A DNA stretch of 64,000 nt from Mycolicibacterium chlorophenolicum (GCF_001044235.1 NZ_JYNL01000069.1:628500-692499); one strand, 5' to 3'; counted from the first letter of the stretch, positions 1-9,362 are shown. Made by a program: numbers and translations. The notes: generated by a model from the letters alone, not told the origin.

Positions 1-68
1 CGTCGTCATGACCAATAGGATCCAGGTCACACCCGCCCGTCCGCCACCCCCGAAAGAGGGTACGACCG

Positions 69-911
69 ATGCCCGATCCGTCGGCGCTGCTGCGCCCTCG
101 CGACACCGACGCCTTGCGCGGCGCGCTGCGCCGGATGGCGGCCGAGGGCGCGGCGCCGGTGCTGTTCGCCGGGGAGGTGCACCGCGAGACGCTGCTGCTC
201 AGCGAGTTCGTCGGCACCAGGACCAGTAATCTGCGGGGTCTTGCCGTGCAATCGAAGTCCGGTCTGGGCGGGGCCAGCATGGTGGCAGGCCGTCCGATGT
301 CGGTGGCCGACTATCGCAATGCCGCGACGATCACGCACGACTACGACGCACCGGTGCTCTCGGAGGGCATCAGATCGGTGCTCGCGGTGCCGGTGTTGGT
401 CGACGGGCAAACCAGGGCGATGCTCTATGCCGCGCACCGATCCGGGTCGCCGTTCGGCGGCAGAGCCGCCGACCTGCTGGTCTCTTCGGCGCATTCGCTG
501 GCCGAGGAGCTGCGCATCCGCGACGAGGTGGACCGCAGGCTGCGGCTGCGCGAAACCCAACTCGCCGGCGCGGCGGGCGCCGGCACCGAACGTATCCGCG
601 AGGTGCACGCCGAACTGCGCGGCCTGGCCGCATCCTCTCCGCTGCCTCTGCAGAATCGGCTGCGCGAACTGGCCGACCGGCTTGTCGGAGCGCTCGCCAC
701 CGCACCGCCCGGCGCCGCGCCGCTGTCGCCTCGAGAACTCGACGTGTTGGCGCAGGTCGCCTTGGGGTGTACCAACAGCGAGGCCGCCCAACGACTCTCG
801 CTGAAACCCGAGACCGTGAAGAGCTACCTGCGCAGCGCCGCGGCGAAACTGGGCGCGCACACCCGGCACGAGTCGGTCTCCAAGGCGCGGCGTGCCGGGC
901 TCATCCCCTAG
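69..911 (+). CDS. GAF-domain LuxR-family transcriptional regulator
   Basis: Predicted cytoplasmic DNA-binding regulator of 280 residues. Residues about 25-165 read as a GAF-type sensor domain (the stretches SGLGGASM and IRSVLAVPVLVDG are typical), followed by a short helical linker. Residues about 215-275 form a LuxR/NarL helix-turn-helix (LSPRELDVLAQVALGCTNSEAA, then LKPETVKSYLRSAAAKLGA). There is no receiver domain, so control is probably through a ligand of the GAF domain. The ATG is preceded by AGAGGG at a good distance, and a TAGGAT box near 15-20 could be its -10. The stop codon is shared with the convergent permease gene. It may control the neighbouring catabolic cluster, but that is inference from position only. 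Confidence 0.85.
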   Translation: MPDPSALLRPRDTDALRGALRRMAAEGAAPVLFAGEVHRETLLLSEFVGTRTSNLRGLAVQSKSGLGGASMVAGRPMSVADYRNAATITHDYDAPVLSEGIRSVLAVPVLVDGQTRAMLYAAHRSGSPFGGRAADLLVSSAHSLAEELRIRDEVDRRLRLRETQLAGAAGAGTERIREVHAELRGLAASSPLPLQNRLRELADRLVGALATAPPGAAPLSPRELDVLAQVALGCTNSEAAQRLSLKPETVKSYLRSAAAKLGAHTRHESVSKARRAGLIP

Positions 912-2365
912 GTTTCGATCGGCGCGACACGCCCCGCGAACGTCACCGCCTCGACGCCGTGCTCGCGGGCGTCCGCTTCGGCTTTGGCGTGCTCGGCGGC
1001 CAGATCGAGGGAGCGTGCCATCACTATGTAGGCGATCGCCGAGGCGGCCAGACCGACGAACAGCGCGATGTCGACGTCGTTCATCGCCGCGGCGATCGGT
1101 CCGGTGTACCAGACGGTGACGACGAAGGGAATCATCGCGACGATGCCGATGGTGTAGGCCGCCAGTCCGCGCCAGCCCCAGGTCCCGTACACGCCGCCGC
1201 GCGGCACGAAGATCTCGCGCACGGCATACCGGCCGCGGCGGACGAAGTAGTAGTCGACCAGGTTGACCGACGTCCACGGCACCAGCAGGTAGAGCAGCAC
1301 GACCAGGAAGCTGCCGAAGTTCGCGAGGAACTCGCCACTGGACAGCACGGCGCCGAGCAGGCCGCACAGCGCGATCACGGTGCAGGAGATGACGCGCAGC
1401 CGGCGGGTGGGCTGCACCGCGCGGAACGAGTCGACCACGGTGATCAGCTCGATCGACGCGGCGTAGATGTTCACCGTGATGACGGTGATCAGCCCGGGAA
1501 GCGCGGCGGCGAGAAGCCACAGACCCGAGCCGGGCAGGATGCCGTCGGCGGTCTGTCGGACGGCTTCCAGCGGGGAGAGGTCGGCGAACAGCGCGGCGAC
1601 GAACGCGCCGAGCACCATCAGCCAGGCGGCGCCGACGAACACCCCGGTGTAGGTGTGGAACAGGGCCTTTCGCGGGCTGGTCTGCGGGGGCAGATAGCGG
1701 GAGTAGTCCGACACGTAGGGCGCCCAGCCGAGGGCGTATGCGGCGGCCGCGGCGAACTGGACCAGGAACGCCGCCCAACTGAACCCGCCGAAGCCGAACT
1801 GCCCGGCGGGCAGATCGGAGACGATCAGCGCGACGACGGTGAAGACCCCGAACGTCGCGAGGAACAACCACGTCAGCCAGGTCTGCACGCGGTGGATCCA
1901 GTGGTAGCCGTAGATCGCCAGCGCCAACGCGAGTGCGGTGATGCACACGAACCACAGATCGCGGACGTCCGCTCCGGTCGTCAGCGTCAGCACGTCGGCC
2001 GCGAGGATCTGGTTGAACACGTTGAAGCCGACGATGCTGAAGATGACGACCGCGCAGATCACCACCACTCCGCGATAACCGAATTGGGCACGCGACTGGA
2101 TCATCTGCGGCAGCCCCAACTGTGGGCCCTGCGCGGAATGGAACGCCGTGAAGACGGTGCCGACGGCCGCACCCAGGATGATCGCCACCAGCGACGTGAG
2201 GAATGACGCCCCCAGCGCTGCGCCCACCATGCCGGTGGCCAGCGTGGTGAGGTTCGCGTTGGACATGAACCAGAGCGGGAACAGGGTCGACGGTTTTCCG
2301 CGACGGTCCTGGAGCGGCACCCAGTCGATGGATTTGGATTCGATGGCAGACGAGTCACTGGACAT
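908..2365 (-). CDS. NCS1-family nucleobase/allantoin-type permease
   Basis: Integral membrane symporter of 485 residues with about 12 hydrophobic segments, of the nucleobase:cation symporter-1 family (cytosine, purine, allantoin, hydantoin or thiamine type). The N-terminal section PLWFMSNANLTTLATGMVG is characteristic of NCS1 helix 1, and the SDYSRYLP motif in the middle is a strong family marker. It is the last gene of a same-strand run with a HisD-like dehydrogenase and a nitrilase-family hydrolase. It overlaps the hydrolase by 11 nt and probably imports the substrate of these enzymes. The exact substrate cannot be read from sequence. The stop codon is shared with the convergent LuxR gene in a CTAG tetranucleotide. 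Confidence 0.9.
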   Translation of the reverse strand: MSSDSSAIESKSIDWVPLQDRRGKPSTLFPLWFMSNANLTTLATGMVGAALGASFLTSLVAIILGAAVGTVFTAFHSAQGPQLGLPQMIQSRAQFGYRGVVVICAVVIFSIVGFNVFNQILAADVLTLTTGADVRDLWFVCITALALALAIYGYHWIHRVQTWLTWLFLATFGVFTVVALIVSDLPAGQFGFGGFSWAAFLVQFAAAAAYALGWAPYVSDYSRYLPPQTSPRKALFHTYTGVFVGAAWLMVLGAFVAALFADLSPLEAVRQTADGILPGSGLWLLAAALPGLITVITVNIYAASIELITVVDSFRAVQPTRRLRVISCTVIALCGLLGAVLSSGEFLANFGSFLVVLLYLLVPWTSVNLVDYYFVRRGRYAVREIFVPRGGVYGTWGWRGLAAYTIGIVAMIPFVVTVWYTGPIAAAMNDVDIALFVGLAASAIAYIVMARSLDLAAEHAKAEADAREHGVEAVTFAGRVAPIET

Positions 2366-3224
2366 GGGTCCTCGCTTCGGATCGGGAGGTCGAGCGGACA
2401 GGGATCCGGGGTACCGCGATGTCCCCGTACAGTTCGGGCCGGCGATCGGCGAACAGGTCGTTGAACTCCCCGATCGATTTGTCGAGGGTCAGGTCGAGCT
2501 CGGTGGACGCCGCGGTGTTCGCGGTGGCCGGCGTGGCGCACACCCACCCGTCGGGCGAGATGACGCACGTCCCGCCGGTCCACTCCACCCCGCGTTCACT
2601 GCCGTGCCGGTCGGCGATGACGGTGGGCAGCCGTGACGAACGCGCGGCCGCCATGGCCTGGACGATCTCGGGCGCATGCTCACCCGACGGCCGGTCGACC
2701 AGCGGCCAGTTGACGGGCAGGGCCAGGATTTCCGCGCCGCTCAGCGCGAGTCGTCTTGGCAATTCCGGGAATTCGTTGTCGTAACAAATCGCCACGCCGA
2801 GGCGGCAGATCGGGGTGTCGACGACCATGCCCGCGTGCGGCCCCGTGTCGAAGATCCGGTGCTCGGTCCCCCACAGATGCGACTTGCGGTAACAGCCGAG
2901 GACCCCTTCGGCGCCGAGGACGAGCGCGGAGTTGAACAGCGCGTCCCCGTCGCGTTCACAGAAGCCGAGTACCACCACGGTCTCGGAGGGCAGTTCGGAC
3001 GCCAGCGACTTCAGAAGCTCGTCCTCGGCGCGCAGCGCGCACGACCACGCCTCACTCCGATCCGCGAAAACGTATCCGCTGGTGGCCAACTCGGGCAGCA
3101 CCATCAGGTGCGGACCGCTGCGCGCGCCCTGCCCGAGGGCATCGCGGATCGCGCCCAGATTGCGCTCGACGTCGCCGACCGTCACGTCGACGGGTACCGC
3201 GCTCACCCGTATCCGCCCACCCAT
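2355..3224 (-). CDS. Nitrilase-superfamily carbon-nitrogen hydrolase
   Basis: Cytoplasmic amidase, nitrilase or carbamoylase-like enzyme of 289 residues, the usual family length. The Glu-Lys-Cys triad is intact: Glu45 in LPELATSGY, Lys114 in CYRKSHLWGTE and Cys147 in VAICYDNEFPE. The superfamily hydrolyses amides, nitriles or N-carbamoyl groups through a Cys thioester. The gene starts with ATG only 8 nt after the HisD-like gene and runs 11 nt into the permease gene, so it is very probably in one operon with both. A role in releasing ammonia from an imported nitrogen compound is inference. The branch of the superfamily is not assignable here. Confidence 0.88.
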   Translation of the reverse strand: MGGRIRVSAVPVDVTVGDVERNLGAIRDALGQGARSGPHLMVLPELATSGYVFADRSEAWSCALRAEDELLKSLASELPSETVVVLGFCERDGDALFNSALVLGAEGVLGCYRKSHLWGTEHRIFDTGPHAGMVVDTPICRLGVAICYDNEFPELPRRLALSGAEILALPVNWPLVDRPSGEHAPEIVQAMAAARSSRLPTVIADRHGSERGVEWTGGTCVISPDGWVCATPATANTAASTELDLTLDKSIGEFNDLFADRRPELYGDIAVPRIPVRSTSRSEARTHVQ

Positions 3225-3232
3225 CGGTCAGC

Positions 3233-4621
3233 TCACCGCCCGCGCTCGACCGCGGGGGTGCCGTCGAAAACGCCCGAGTGGCGGCCAATTTCCTCGATCC
3301 GGAGGGTGGCGGTGGCTTCGTGGGCGGCGAGGCCCTCGAACGCGGAGATGCGTTCCACGGCCGGTGCCAGCTGCGCGGTGGCGTCCCGGCCGGCGCGCTG
3401 GTAGGTCAGCGGCTTGAGGAACCGCGATACCGACAGCCCGGCGTTGTACCGCGATGTCTTCCCGGTCGGCAGCACGTGGTTGGTGCCCGCAATGCCCTTG
3501 TCGGAGTAGGCGACCGTGCTCCAGGGACCGAGGAACAGCGATCCGTAGTTGCGCAGCTCCTTGTGGAAGAAGTCGTCGTCGGAGGTCTGCACCTCGAGAT
3601 GCTCGGGACCCAGGACGTCGCTGATCGCCGCCGCCTGCGCGCGGTCGACGGCCAGGATGACCGAGCCGTAGTCACGCCACGCGGCGCCGGCGATCTCCCG
3701 GGTGGTCAACGTCTGCAGCTGCCGCTCGATGGCATCGATCACGTTGCGCCCCAACGTCTCCGACGTGGTGATCAACGCCGCCGGCGAGTTCGGCCCGTGC
3801 TCGGCCTGGCCGAGGAGATCCGCAGCGACCCACTCGGGATCGGCGGTCTCGTCGGCGAGCACCGCCACCTCCGAGGGGCCGGCCAGCAGATCGATGCCCA
3901 CCCGGCCGAACAGCTGCCGCTTGGCCTCGGTCACGAACGCGTTGCCCGCGCCCACGAGCATGTCGACCGGCGCGTCGCCCAGCAGCCCGAACGCCATCGC
4001 GCCCAGGGCCTGAACGCCGCCGACGGCGAACATGCGGTCCACGCGGGACAGATACGCGCCGTAGAGGACGGCGGGGTGCACTCCGTGTTCACCGGACGGC
4101 GGCGTGCACGCCAGCACCGTCGGCACGCCGGCGGCCTTGGCCACACCCACCGTCATGAAAGCGCTCGCCAACAGGGGGAAGCGGCCGGCGGGCAGGTACG
4201 CCCCCACCCGCGCGATGGGGATGTACTGCACGCCACCGGTCACGCCGGGTGCCAGCTCGATCTCGAAGTCGCTGAGGTGCTGCCGTTGCGCCGATGCGAA
4301 CCGGTTGGTGCGCTCGTAGCCGAGTTCCAGTGCCTCGCGGACGTCGGCCGGCAGGGCGTCGCCCGACTTGCGCAGCTCGTCGTCGCTCACTTCGAGGGCC
4401 CCGGTGTACCCGTCGAGATCGCGGGAGTACCGGCAGACCGCGTCCAGTCCGGTGCGCTCGATGTCGGCGAGCATCTGCGAGACGCGCTCGACGACCTTCG
4501 GATCGCGCTGGGCCGGCGGGCCGTCGACCGCGGGTTTCTTGAGCCAGGTGAACGGACCCAGAGCGCGGGCTTCCTCGGTGGTGATCTGCATGACCGATGA
4601 CGCTAGGTCGATTTTGCGCAC
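3233..4621 (-). CDS. Histidinol-dehydrogenase-family NAD-dependent zinc dehydrogenase, catabolic context
   Basis: A protein of 462 residues of the HisD family, which oxidises an alcohol to an acid through an aldehyde using NAD and Zn. All expected site residues are present: Gln272 and His275 (GQAEHGPNSP), Asp374, His434 (EGLAAHE) as zinc ligands, and the Glu340-His341 pair (GPEHLEV) and His382 (GTNHVLPT) as catalytic residues. No other his genes are nearby. A LysR gene lies 28 nt upstream, and a hydrolase and an NCS1 permease lie downstream, so this is more likely a catabolic paralogue (compare HpsN, the sulfopropanediol dehydrogenase) than the biosynthetic enzyme. The start is GTG with AGGAAG about 14 nt upstream; the internal ATG 30 nt later lacks a ribosome site. 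Confidence 0.85.
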   Translation of the reverse strand: MRKIDLASSVMQITTEEARALGPFTWLKKPAVDGPPAQRDPKVVERVSQMLADIERTGLDAVCRYSRDLDGYTGALEVSDDELRKSGDALPADVREALELGYERTNRFASAQRQHLSDFEIELAPGVTGGVQYIPIARVGAYLPAGRFPLLASAFMTVGVAKAAGVPTVLACTPPSGEHGVHPAVLYGAYLSRVDRMFAVGGVQALGAMAFGLLGDAPVDMLVGAGNAFVTEAKRQLFGRVGIDLLAGPSEVAVLADETADPEWVAADLLGQAEHGPNSPAALITTSETLGRNVIDAIERQLQTLTTREIAGAAWRDYGSVILAVDRAQAAAISDVLGPEHLEVQTSDDDFFHKELRNYGSLFLGPWSTVAYSDKGIAGTNHVLPTGKTSRYNAGLSVSRFLKPLTYQRAGRDATAQLAPAVERISAFEGLAAHEATATLRIEEIGRHSGVFDGTPAVERGR

Positions 4622-4649
4622 AGGACTAGAGGGACACTTCCTGCGCTTC

Positions 4650-5615
4650 CTACAGGGTTTTCCTGTGGCTTCTCCGCGGGGCGATCAGCGGCACCGACGA
4701 GCGGTCGCCCGACTCGACGACAGGCAGGTCGCGGATCGTGTCCTCGGCGAGGCGCGCGAACTCGCGGGTGGCATTGGACAGCGGACGGACCCGGTGCCGG
4801 GCCAGCGCGATGATGTCGAACAACGGCTCGGCGAACGGGACGGTGTGCAGACCCGGCGGGAAGGCGTCGCTGTCGATCACCGCGCCGCTGGCGATCGTGT
4901 CCCCGATCCCGGCCGCCACGAGTCGCAGCGCCGACTCGACGTGTTCGATCTCGATCAACGGCTCCACGCGCAGCCCGGCCAACTGGGCCCGCTCCGCCAG
5001 TTGGCGACGGGTGGGGTCCTTCCAGCCGTAGTGCGCGTCGTAGAGGACGAGATCGGCGGCGGCGAACTGCTCGATGGTCACCGGCGCGGCGGTGTGGGAG
5101 GCGTCGGCGCTGACGTAGAACACCTCGTCGCGCAGCAGCGGGCGCACCGTGAGCTCCTCGTCGTCGATCGGCAGGATCAGGATGCCCGCCTCGATCTCGC
5201 CGGCCTGGATCGCGGCCGCGGTCTCCGCCGAGTTCTGACCGACCAGGCGCACCCGTACCGCGGGATATCGCTTGTGGAAGGTCTGGACCAGGCTGGACAG
5301 CAGGTAGTAGTCCGCATTGCGCGGCATGCCGAAGGTGGCGGTGCCACCGCCCAGGGAACCGAGGGCACGCACGGCGTGCACACCGCCGTCGACGGCCTGC
5401 ACCACCTGCTGGGCGTAGGGCAGCAGCTCCTGCCCGGCCGCGGTGAGCGTGAGCCGGCGGCTCCCCCGCACGAAGAGCTGGGTGTCGAGTTCGTCCTCGA
5501 GCCGACGCACCAGCTCCGACACCGAGGCCTGCGCGATGGCGAGCTCGTCGGCCGCCGCGGTGAACGAGCCGAGCCGCTCCGCCTCCAGGAAAGCCCTGAG
5601 CTGATTGAGAGTCAT
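4650..5615 (-). CDS. LysR-family transcriptional regulator
   Basis: A 321-residue LysR regulator. The N-terminal winged helix-turn-helix occupies residues 1-60 (LNQLRAFLEAERLGSFTAAADELAIAQASVSELVRRLE), and the periplasmic-binding-protein-like effector domain follows from about residue 88. Unlike most LysR genes, which are divergent from their targets, this one points into its presumed target cluster and ends 28 nt before the HisD-like gene. A TAGGGT box lies 9 nt upstream of its ATG, suggesting a very short leader. It probably responds to the substrate or an intermediate of the pathway encoded downstream (inference). Confidence 0.88.
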   Translation of the reverse strand: MTLNQLRAFLEAERLGSFTAAADELAIAQASVSELVRRLEDELDTQLFVRGSRRLTLTAAGQELLPYAQQVVQAVDGGVHAVRALGSLGGGTATFGMPRNADYYLLSSLVQTFHKRYPAVRVRLVGQNSAETAAAIQAGEIEAGILILPIDDEELTVRPLLRDEVFYVSADASHTAAPVTIEQFAAADLVLYDAHYGWKDPTRRQLAERAQLAGLRVEPLIEIEHVESALRLVAAGIGDTIASGAVIDSDAFPPGLHTVPFAEPLFDIIALARHRVRPLSNATREFARLAEDTIRDLPVVESGDRSSVPLIAPRRSHRKTL

Positions 5616-5649
5616 CCCGGGACAACCCTATGGCCGGGCGAGCCTGATG

Positions 5650-7470
5650 TCAGGCCAGGGACTGCACCCACGACCGGTGCAGCGCGGCGTAATGACCGTC
5701 GGCGCGCGCCGTCAGCTCCTCCGGCGAGCCGTCCTCGACGATGCGGCCATGCTCGAGCACCAGCACCCGGTCGGCGATCTGCACCGTCGAGAGCCGGTGC
5801 GCGATCACGATCGCGGTCCGCTCGGCGAGCACCGTCTCCAGCGCCCGCTGCACCATCCGCTCGCTCGGGATGTCGAGCGACGACGTGGCCTCGTCGAGGA
5901 TCAGCACCGCGGGGTCGGCCAGGAACGCCCGGGCGAACGCGACCAGCTGCCGCTGCCCCGCCGACAGCCGGTCGCCGCGCTTGGCGACATCGGTGTCATA
6001 GCCCTCGGGCAGCGCATCGATGAACCCGTCCGCGCCGACGGCCCGGGCGGCCGCCTGTACCTCCTCGTCGGTGGCGCCGGGGCGCCCGAAGCGGATGTTG
6101 TCGGCGACCGTGCCGCCGAACATGAAGTTCTCCTGCGTGACCATCACGACGTGACGGCGCAGATCGGCCTGCCTGAGGTCGCGCAGGTCCACCCCGTCGA
6201 GGGAGACGCTGCCCGCGCCCGGGTCGTAGAACCGGGTGACCAGTTTGGCGATCGTGGTCTTGCCCGCGCCGGTGGTTCCCACCAGCGCGACGGTCTGACC
6301 CGCAGGCACCACCAGGTCGAGATCCGGCAGCACCGGCCGGTTGGGGACGTATTCGAAGCGGACGTCGCGGAAGGCGATCTCCCCACGCACCGAGTCGAGT
6401 TCGACCGGCTCGGCCGGATCGGCGATCCCCGGTTTCTCGGCGAGCACCCCGGCCAACTTCTCCAGCGCCGACGACGCCGACTGGAAGGTGTTGAAGAACT
6501 GGGAGATCTCCTGCATCGGTTCGAAGAACATCCGCAGGTACAACAGGAACGCGGCGAGCGTGCCGATGGTCATCTGCCCGTGCAGCACCCGGTATCCGCC
6601 GTAGAGCAGCACCATGCCGGTGGTGATGTTGCCGACGAACTTCACCCCCGGCATGAAGATCGCCAGCAGTTTGAAGGTCTTCTCGTTGATCACCCGGTAC
6701 CGGTCGGCGATGTCTTCGAAGATCTGCTGGTTGCGCGGCTCGCGGCGGTAGGCCTGCACCGCCTTGATGCCCGTCATGGTCTCGACGAACTGGACGATCA
6801 CCAGCGCGGAGATCTCGCGCACCTCGCGGTAGATCCGCGACGACTCGCGGTGGAACCACGCCACCAGCGCCACCAGGACGGGGAACGCCGCCAGACACAT
6901 CAGCCCGAGTTTCGCGTCGAGCGTGATCAGCAGCACCGAGGTGCCGAACAGCGTGAGCACCGCGGTGATCAGAGAGTCGAAACCGGTCTCCAGCATGTCC
7001 TGGATCGCTTCGACGTCGTTGGTGGATCGGCTCACCACGCGGCCCGAGGTGTAGCGGTCGTGGAAAGCGATGTCGAGACGGCCGAAATGCCGGAACACCC
7101 GCCTGCGCAGTTCGCGCAGCACCCGCTGGCCGATGCGGCCCGACCGGCGCAGGAAGAACATTCGGGCGCTGGCCTGCACGAGCACCACGCCGCACAGCAC
7201 CCCGACGATCACCATCAGGGTGCGCGCCGAACCACCGTCGAGCAACGGGGGGATCCCGTTGTCGATGCCCTTCTGCACCAGCAGCGGAACGGACAGCCGC
7301 GCAACGTTTTCCACCACCACGACGATCGCCAGCGCCAGCACCGTCCAGCGGTACGGGCGCAGCAATGAGCCGAGCAGGGCCCGCGCCTCGCGGCGCCGCG
7401 GCACCGATTCGTCGATCGGCAGATCGTCGTGTTCATCGAACCGGCCGCGCCAGTCCGGTGCCACGCTCAC
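5650..7470 (-). CDS. ABC exporter half-transporter, catalytic subunit of a heterodimer (Rv1273c-like)
   Basis: A 606-residue fused permease/ATPase. The N-terminal half holds six membrane helices (type IV exporter fold) and the C-terminal half one nucleotide-binding domain. Walker A is GTTGAGKTT, and Walker B with the catalytic Glu is LILDEATSSLD. The ABC signature is LSAGQ instead of LSGGQ. That changed signature faces the Walker A site of the partner encoded just upstream, which itself lacks the catalytic Glu. The two genes overlap by 4 nt (ATGA), so they are translationally coupled and probably form one heterodimer in the inner membrane. The M. tuberculosis counterpart by architecture is Rv1273c. 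The exported substrate is unknown (drug or lipid). Confidence 0.9.
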   Translation of the reverse strand: MSVAPDWRGRFDEHDDLPIDESVPRRREARALLGSLLRPYRWTVLALAIVVVVENVARLSVPLLVQKGIDNGIPPLLDGGSARTLMVIVGVLCGVVLVQASARMFFLRRSGRIGQRVLRELRRRVFRHFGRLDIAFHDRYTSGRVVSRSTNDVEAIQDMLETGFDSLITAVLTLFGTSVLLITLDAKLGLMCLAAFPVLVALVAWFHRESSRIYREVREISALVIVQFVETMTGIKAVQAYRREPRNQQIFEDIADRYRVINEKTFKLLAIFMPGVKFVGNITTGMVLLYGGYRVLHGQMTIGTLAAFLLYLRMFFEPMQEISQFFNTFQSASSALEKLAGVLAEKPGIADPAEPVELDSVRGEIAFRDVRFEYVPNRPVLPDLDLVVPAGQTVALVGTTGAGKTTIAKLVTRFYDPGAGSVSLDGVDLRDLRQADLRRHVVMVTQENFMFGGTVADNIRFGRPGATDEEVQAAARAVGADGFIDALPEGYDTDVAKRGDRLSAGQRQLVAFARAFLADPAVLILDEATSSLDIPSERMVQRALETVLAERTAIVIAHRLSTVQIADRVLVLEHGRIVEDGSPEELTARADGHYAALHRSWVQSLA

Positions 7471-9362
7471 GGCCGTCGCTCCAGGATCTCGCGCTCCAGC
7501 GTCGGGCGGCGATCCTCGTCGTCGGGCAGCGGCAAGGGCTCACCCGCCCAATCGGTCTCGCGCTCGCAGCCGTCGTCGAGTTCGTCGTCGGCGGCCAGCA
7601 GATAGCGGTACTCGGGCACCCCGGCCAGCAGTTCGGCGTGGGTCCCGACGTGGGTGATGGTGCCGTTCTGCAGCAGCGCGACCCGGTCGGCGAGCAGCAC
7701 GGTCGACGCGCGGTGGGCCACCACCACGCCGGTGACCGCGTGCAGGACACGACGCAGCGCTTCCTCGACGACCGCCTCGGTGTGGACGTCGAGCGCCGAC
7801 AGGGTGTCGTCGAGTACCAGGATGCGCGGGCCGGCCAGGATCGCCCGGGCCAGCGAAAGACGTTGCCGCTGACCGCCGGACAGGCTCATGCCCTGCTCGC
7901 CGATGCGGGTGTCCAGGCCGTAGGGCAGGTCGTAGACGAACTGCGCGGCGGCCACCTCGACGGCCTGACGCAGCTCCTCCTCGGAGGCGTCCGGTTTGCC
8001 GAGGCGCAGGTTCTCGGCCACTGACATCGAGAACAGCGTCGGATCCTCGAACGCCGTCGCGACCGCCTGCCGCAGCGCGTCGAGGCTGAGCTCGCGGATG
8101 TCCTGCGCGTCGATGCGGATCTCGCCCTCGGTCACGTCGTACAACCGGGACAGCAGACCCACCAGCACCGACTTGCCCGAGCCCGTCGCACCCACGAGCG
8201 CGAGCGTCTCCCCCGGCTCGACGGTCACGGTGACGTGACGCAGCGACCAGTCCTCGGAGTCCGGGAACCGGAAGCCGACGTCGACGAGTTCGAGGCGGCC
8301 ACCGCGCGGACTCTGCTCGCGCGGACCGTCGGTGATGTCGCGTGGTGCGTCGAAGATCTCGGCGATGCGGTTGGCGGCGGTGAACGACTCCTGGGTCATC
8401 GACAGCAGGAAGCCCAGCGACGCGATCGGCCAGACCAGCGACAGCATCATCGTGATGAACGCGACCAGCGTCCCCATCGTCACGTAGCCGTGCCCGGCGG
8501 CGTACGCCCCGAAGCCGAGCACGAGGATCAGTGTCAGGTTCGGGATGATCTCCAGCAGCGTCCAGAATTTCGCCGACACCGTCACCCGCTTCACCTGGGT
8601 GTCGTAGAGATCGGTGAGCTGCTCGTCGAACCGGTCGTAGACGTAGTCCTCGCGGCCGAACGACTTGACCACCCGCAGCCCGAGCGCGGCCTCCTCGACG
8701 TGGGTGGCGACGTGGCCGGCCTGGTCCTGCGCCTGTCGCGACAGCCGGGTGTACTCCTGCTGGAAGTGCAGCACGGTGAGCGTGATCGGGATGATCGACA
8801 CCAGCACCACCACGCCCAGCGGCCAGTACATCGCCAGCAGGATCGCGGTGACGACGGTGATCTGCAGGACGTTGAGGATCAGGAACGTCAGGCCGAACGA
8901 CATGAAACGTCGAATCGTGCTGAGGTCGTTCATGATTCGCGACAGCAACTGGCCCGACTGCCAGCGGCCGTGAAACGACATCGGCAAAATCTGCAGCCGC
9001 GCGTAGAGGTCTTTGCGGATGTCGGCCTCGACACCCATGGTCGCGCGGGCCACCAGCCATCGCCGGATGAACCACAGCACGGCCTCGGCGATGCCGACGC
9101 CCATCGCCGCCGCGCCCAGCGTCCACAGCCCCTGCTGGTCCTGATGGCGCACCGGCCCGTCGATGACGGCCTTGGTCATCAGCGGGATCGCGACAGTGGC
9201 GGCGAGGCTGGCGAAGGCGACGGTGAACATCAGGATCCACCTGCCGCGGTACGGCAGCAGGTAGGGCAGCATCCGCCACAGGTCCGAGCTCGGCCTCACC
9301 CGTCGGGGCGGCGGCGCGATCGCGGGCGCTGCGCGCAATGCGTTGTCTCCGAATTCAGCCAC
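7467..9362 (-). CDS. ABC exporter half-transporter with degenerate Walker B (Rv1272c-like)
   Basis: A 631-residue fused permease/ATPase, the same length as recalled for M. tuberculosis Rv1272c. It has six membrane helices and then a nucleotide-binding domain with Walker A GATGSGKS and a canonical LSGGQRQR signature. After Walker B the catalytic Glu is replaced by Asp (LVLDDTLSALD). This is the normal pattern of the regulatory subunit in heterodimeric exporters such as TM287/288: its Walker motifs pair with the altered LSAGQ signature of the downstream partner to form the non-hydrolysing site. It overlaps the partner gene by 4 nt and the upstream ABC gene by 8 nt, so the three genes look like one transcription unit. 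Confidence 0.9.
   Translation of the reverse strand: MAEFGDNALRAAPAIAPPPRRVRPSSDLWRMLPYLLPYRGRWILMFTVAFASLAATVAIPLMTKAVIDGPVRHQDQQGLWTLGAAAMGVGIAEAVLWFIRRWLVARATMGVEADIRKDLYARLQILPMSFHGRWQSGQLLSRIMNDLSTIRRFMSFGLTFLILNVLQITVVTAILLAMYWPLGVVVLVSIIPITLTVLHFQQEYTRLSRQAQDQAGHVATHVEEAALGLRVVKSFGREDYVYDRFDEQLTDLYDTQVKRVTVSAKFWTLLEIIPNLTLILVLGFGAYAAGHGYVTMGTLVAFITMMLSLVWPIASLGFLLSMTQESFTAANRIAEIFDAPRDITDGPREQSPRGGRLELVDVGFRFPDSEDWSLRHVTVTVEPGETLALVGATGSGKSVLVGLLSRLYDVTEGEIRIDAQDIRELSLDALRQAVATAFEDPTLFSMSVAENLRLGKPDASEEELRQAVEVAAAQFVYDLPYGLDTRIGEQGMSLSGGQRQRLSLARAILAGPRILVLDDTLSALDVHTEAVVEEALRRVLHAVTGVVVAHRASTVLLADRVALLQNGTITHVGTHAELLAGVPEYRYLLAADDELDDGCERETDWAGEPLPLPDDEDRRPTLEREILERRP

Noticed and set aside
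27..1955. Long open frame on the minus strand (642 codons)
   Set aside because: It is Arg- and Pro-rich and overlaps both the LuxR gene and the permease in other frames; it is a high-GC shadow.
3233..4621. Biosynthetic hisD
   Set aside because: No hisC, hisB, hisH or other histidine genes follow; the neighbours are catabolic. A genome search for a second hisD would settle it.
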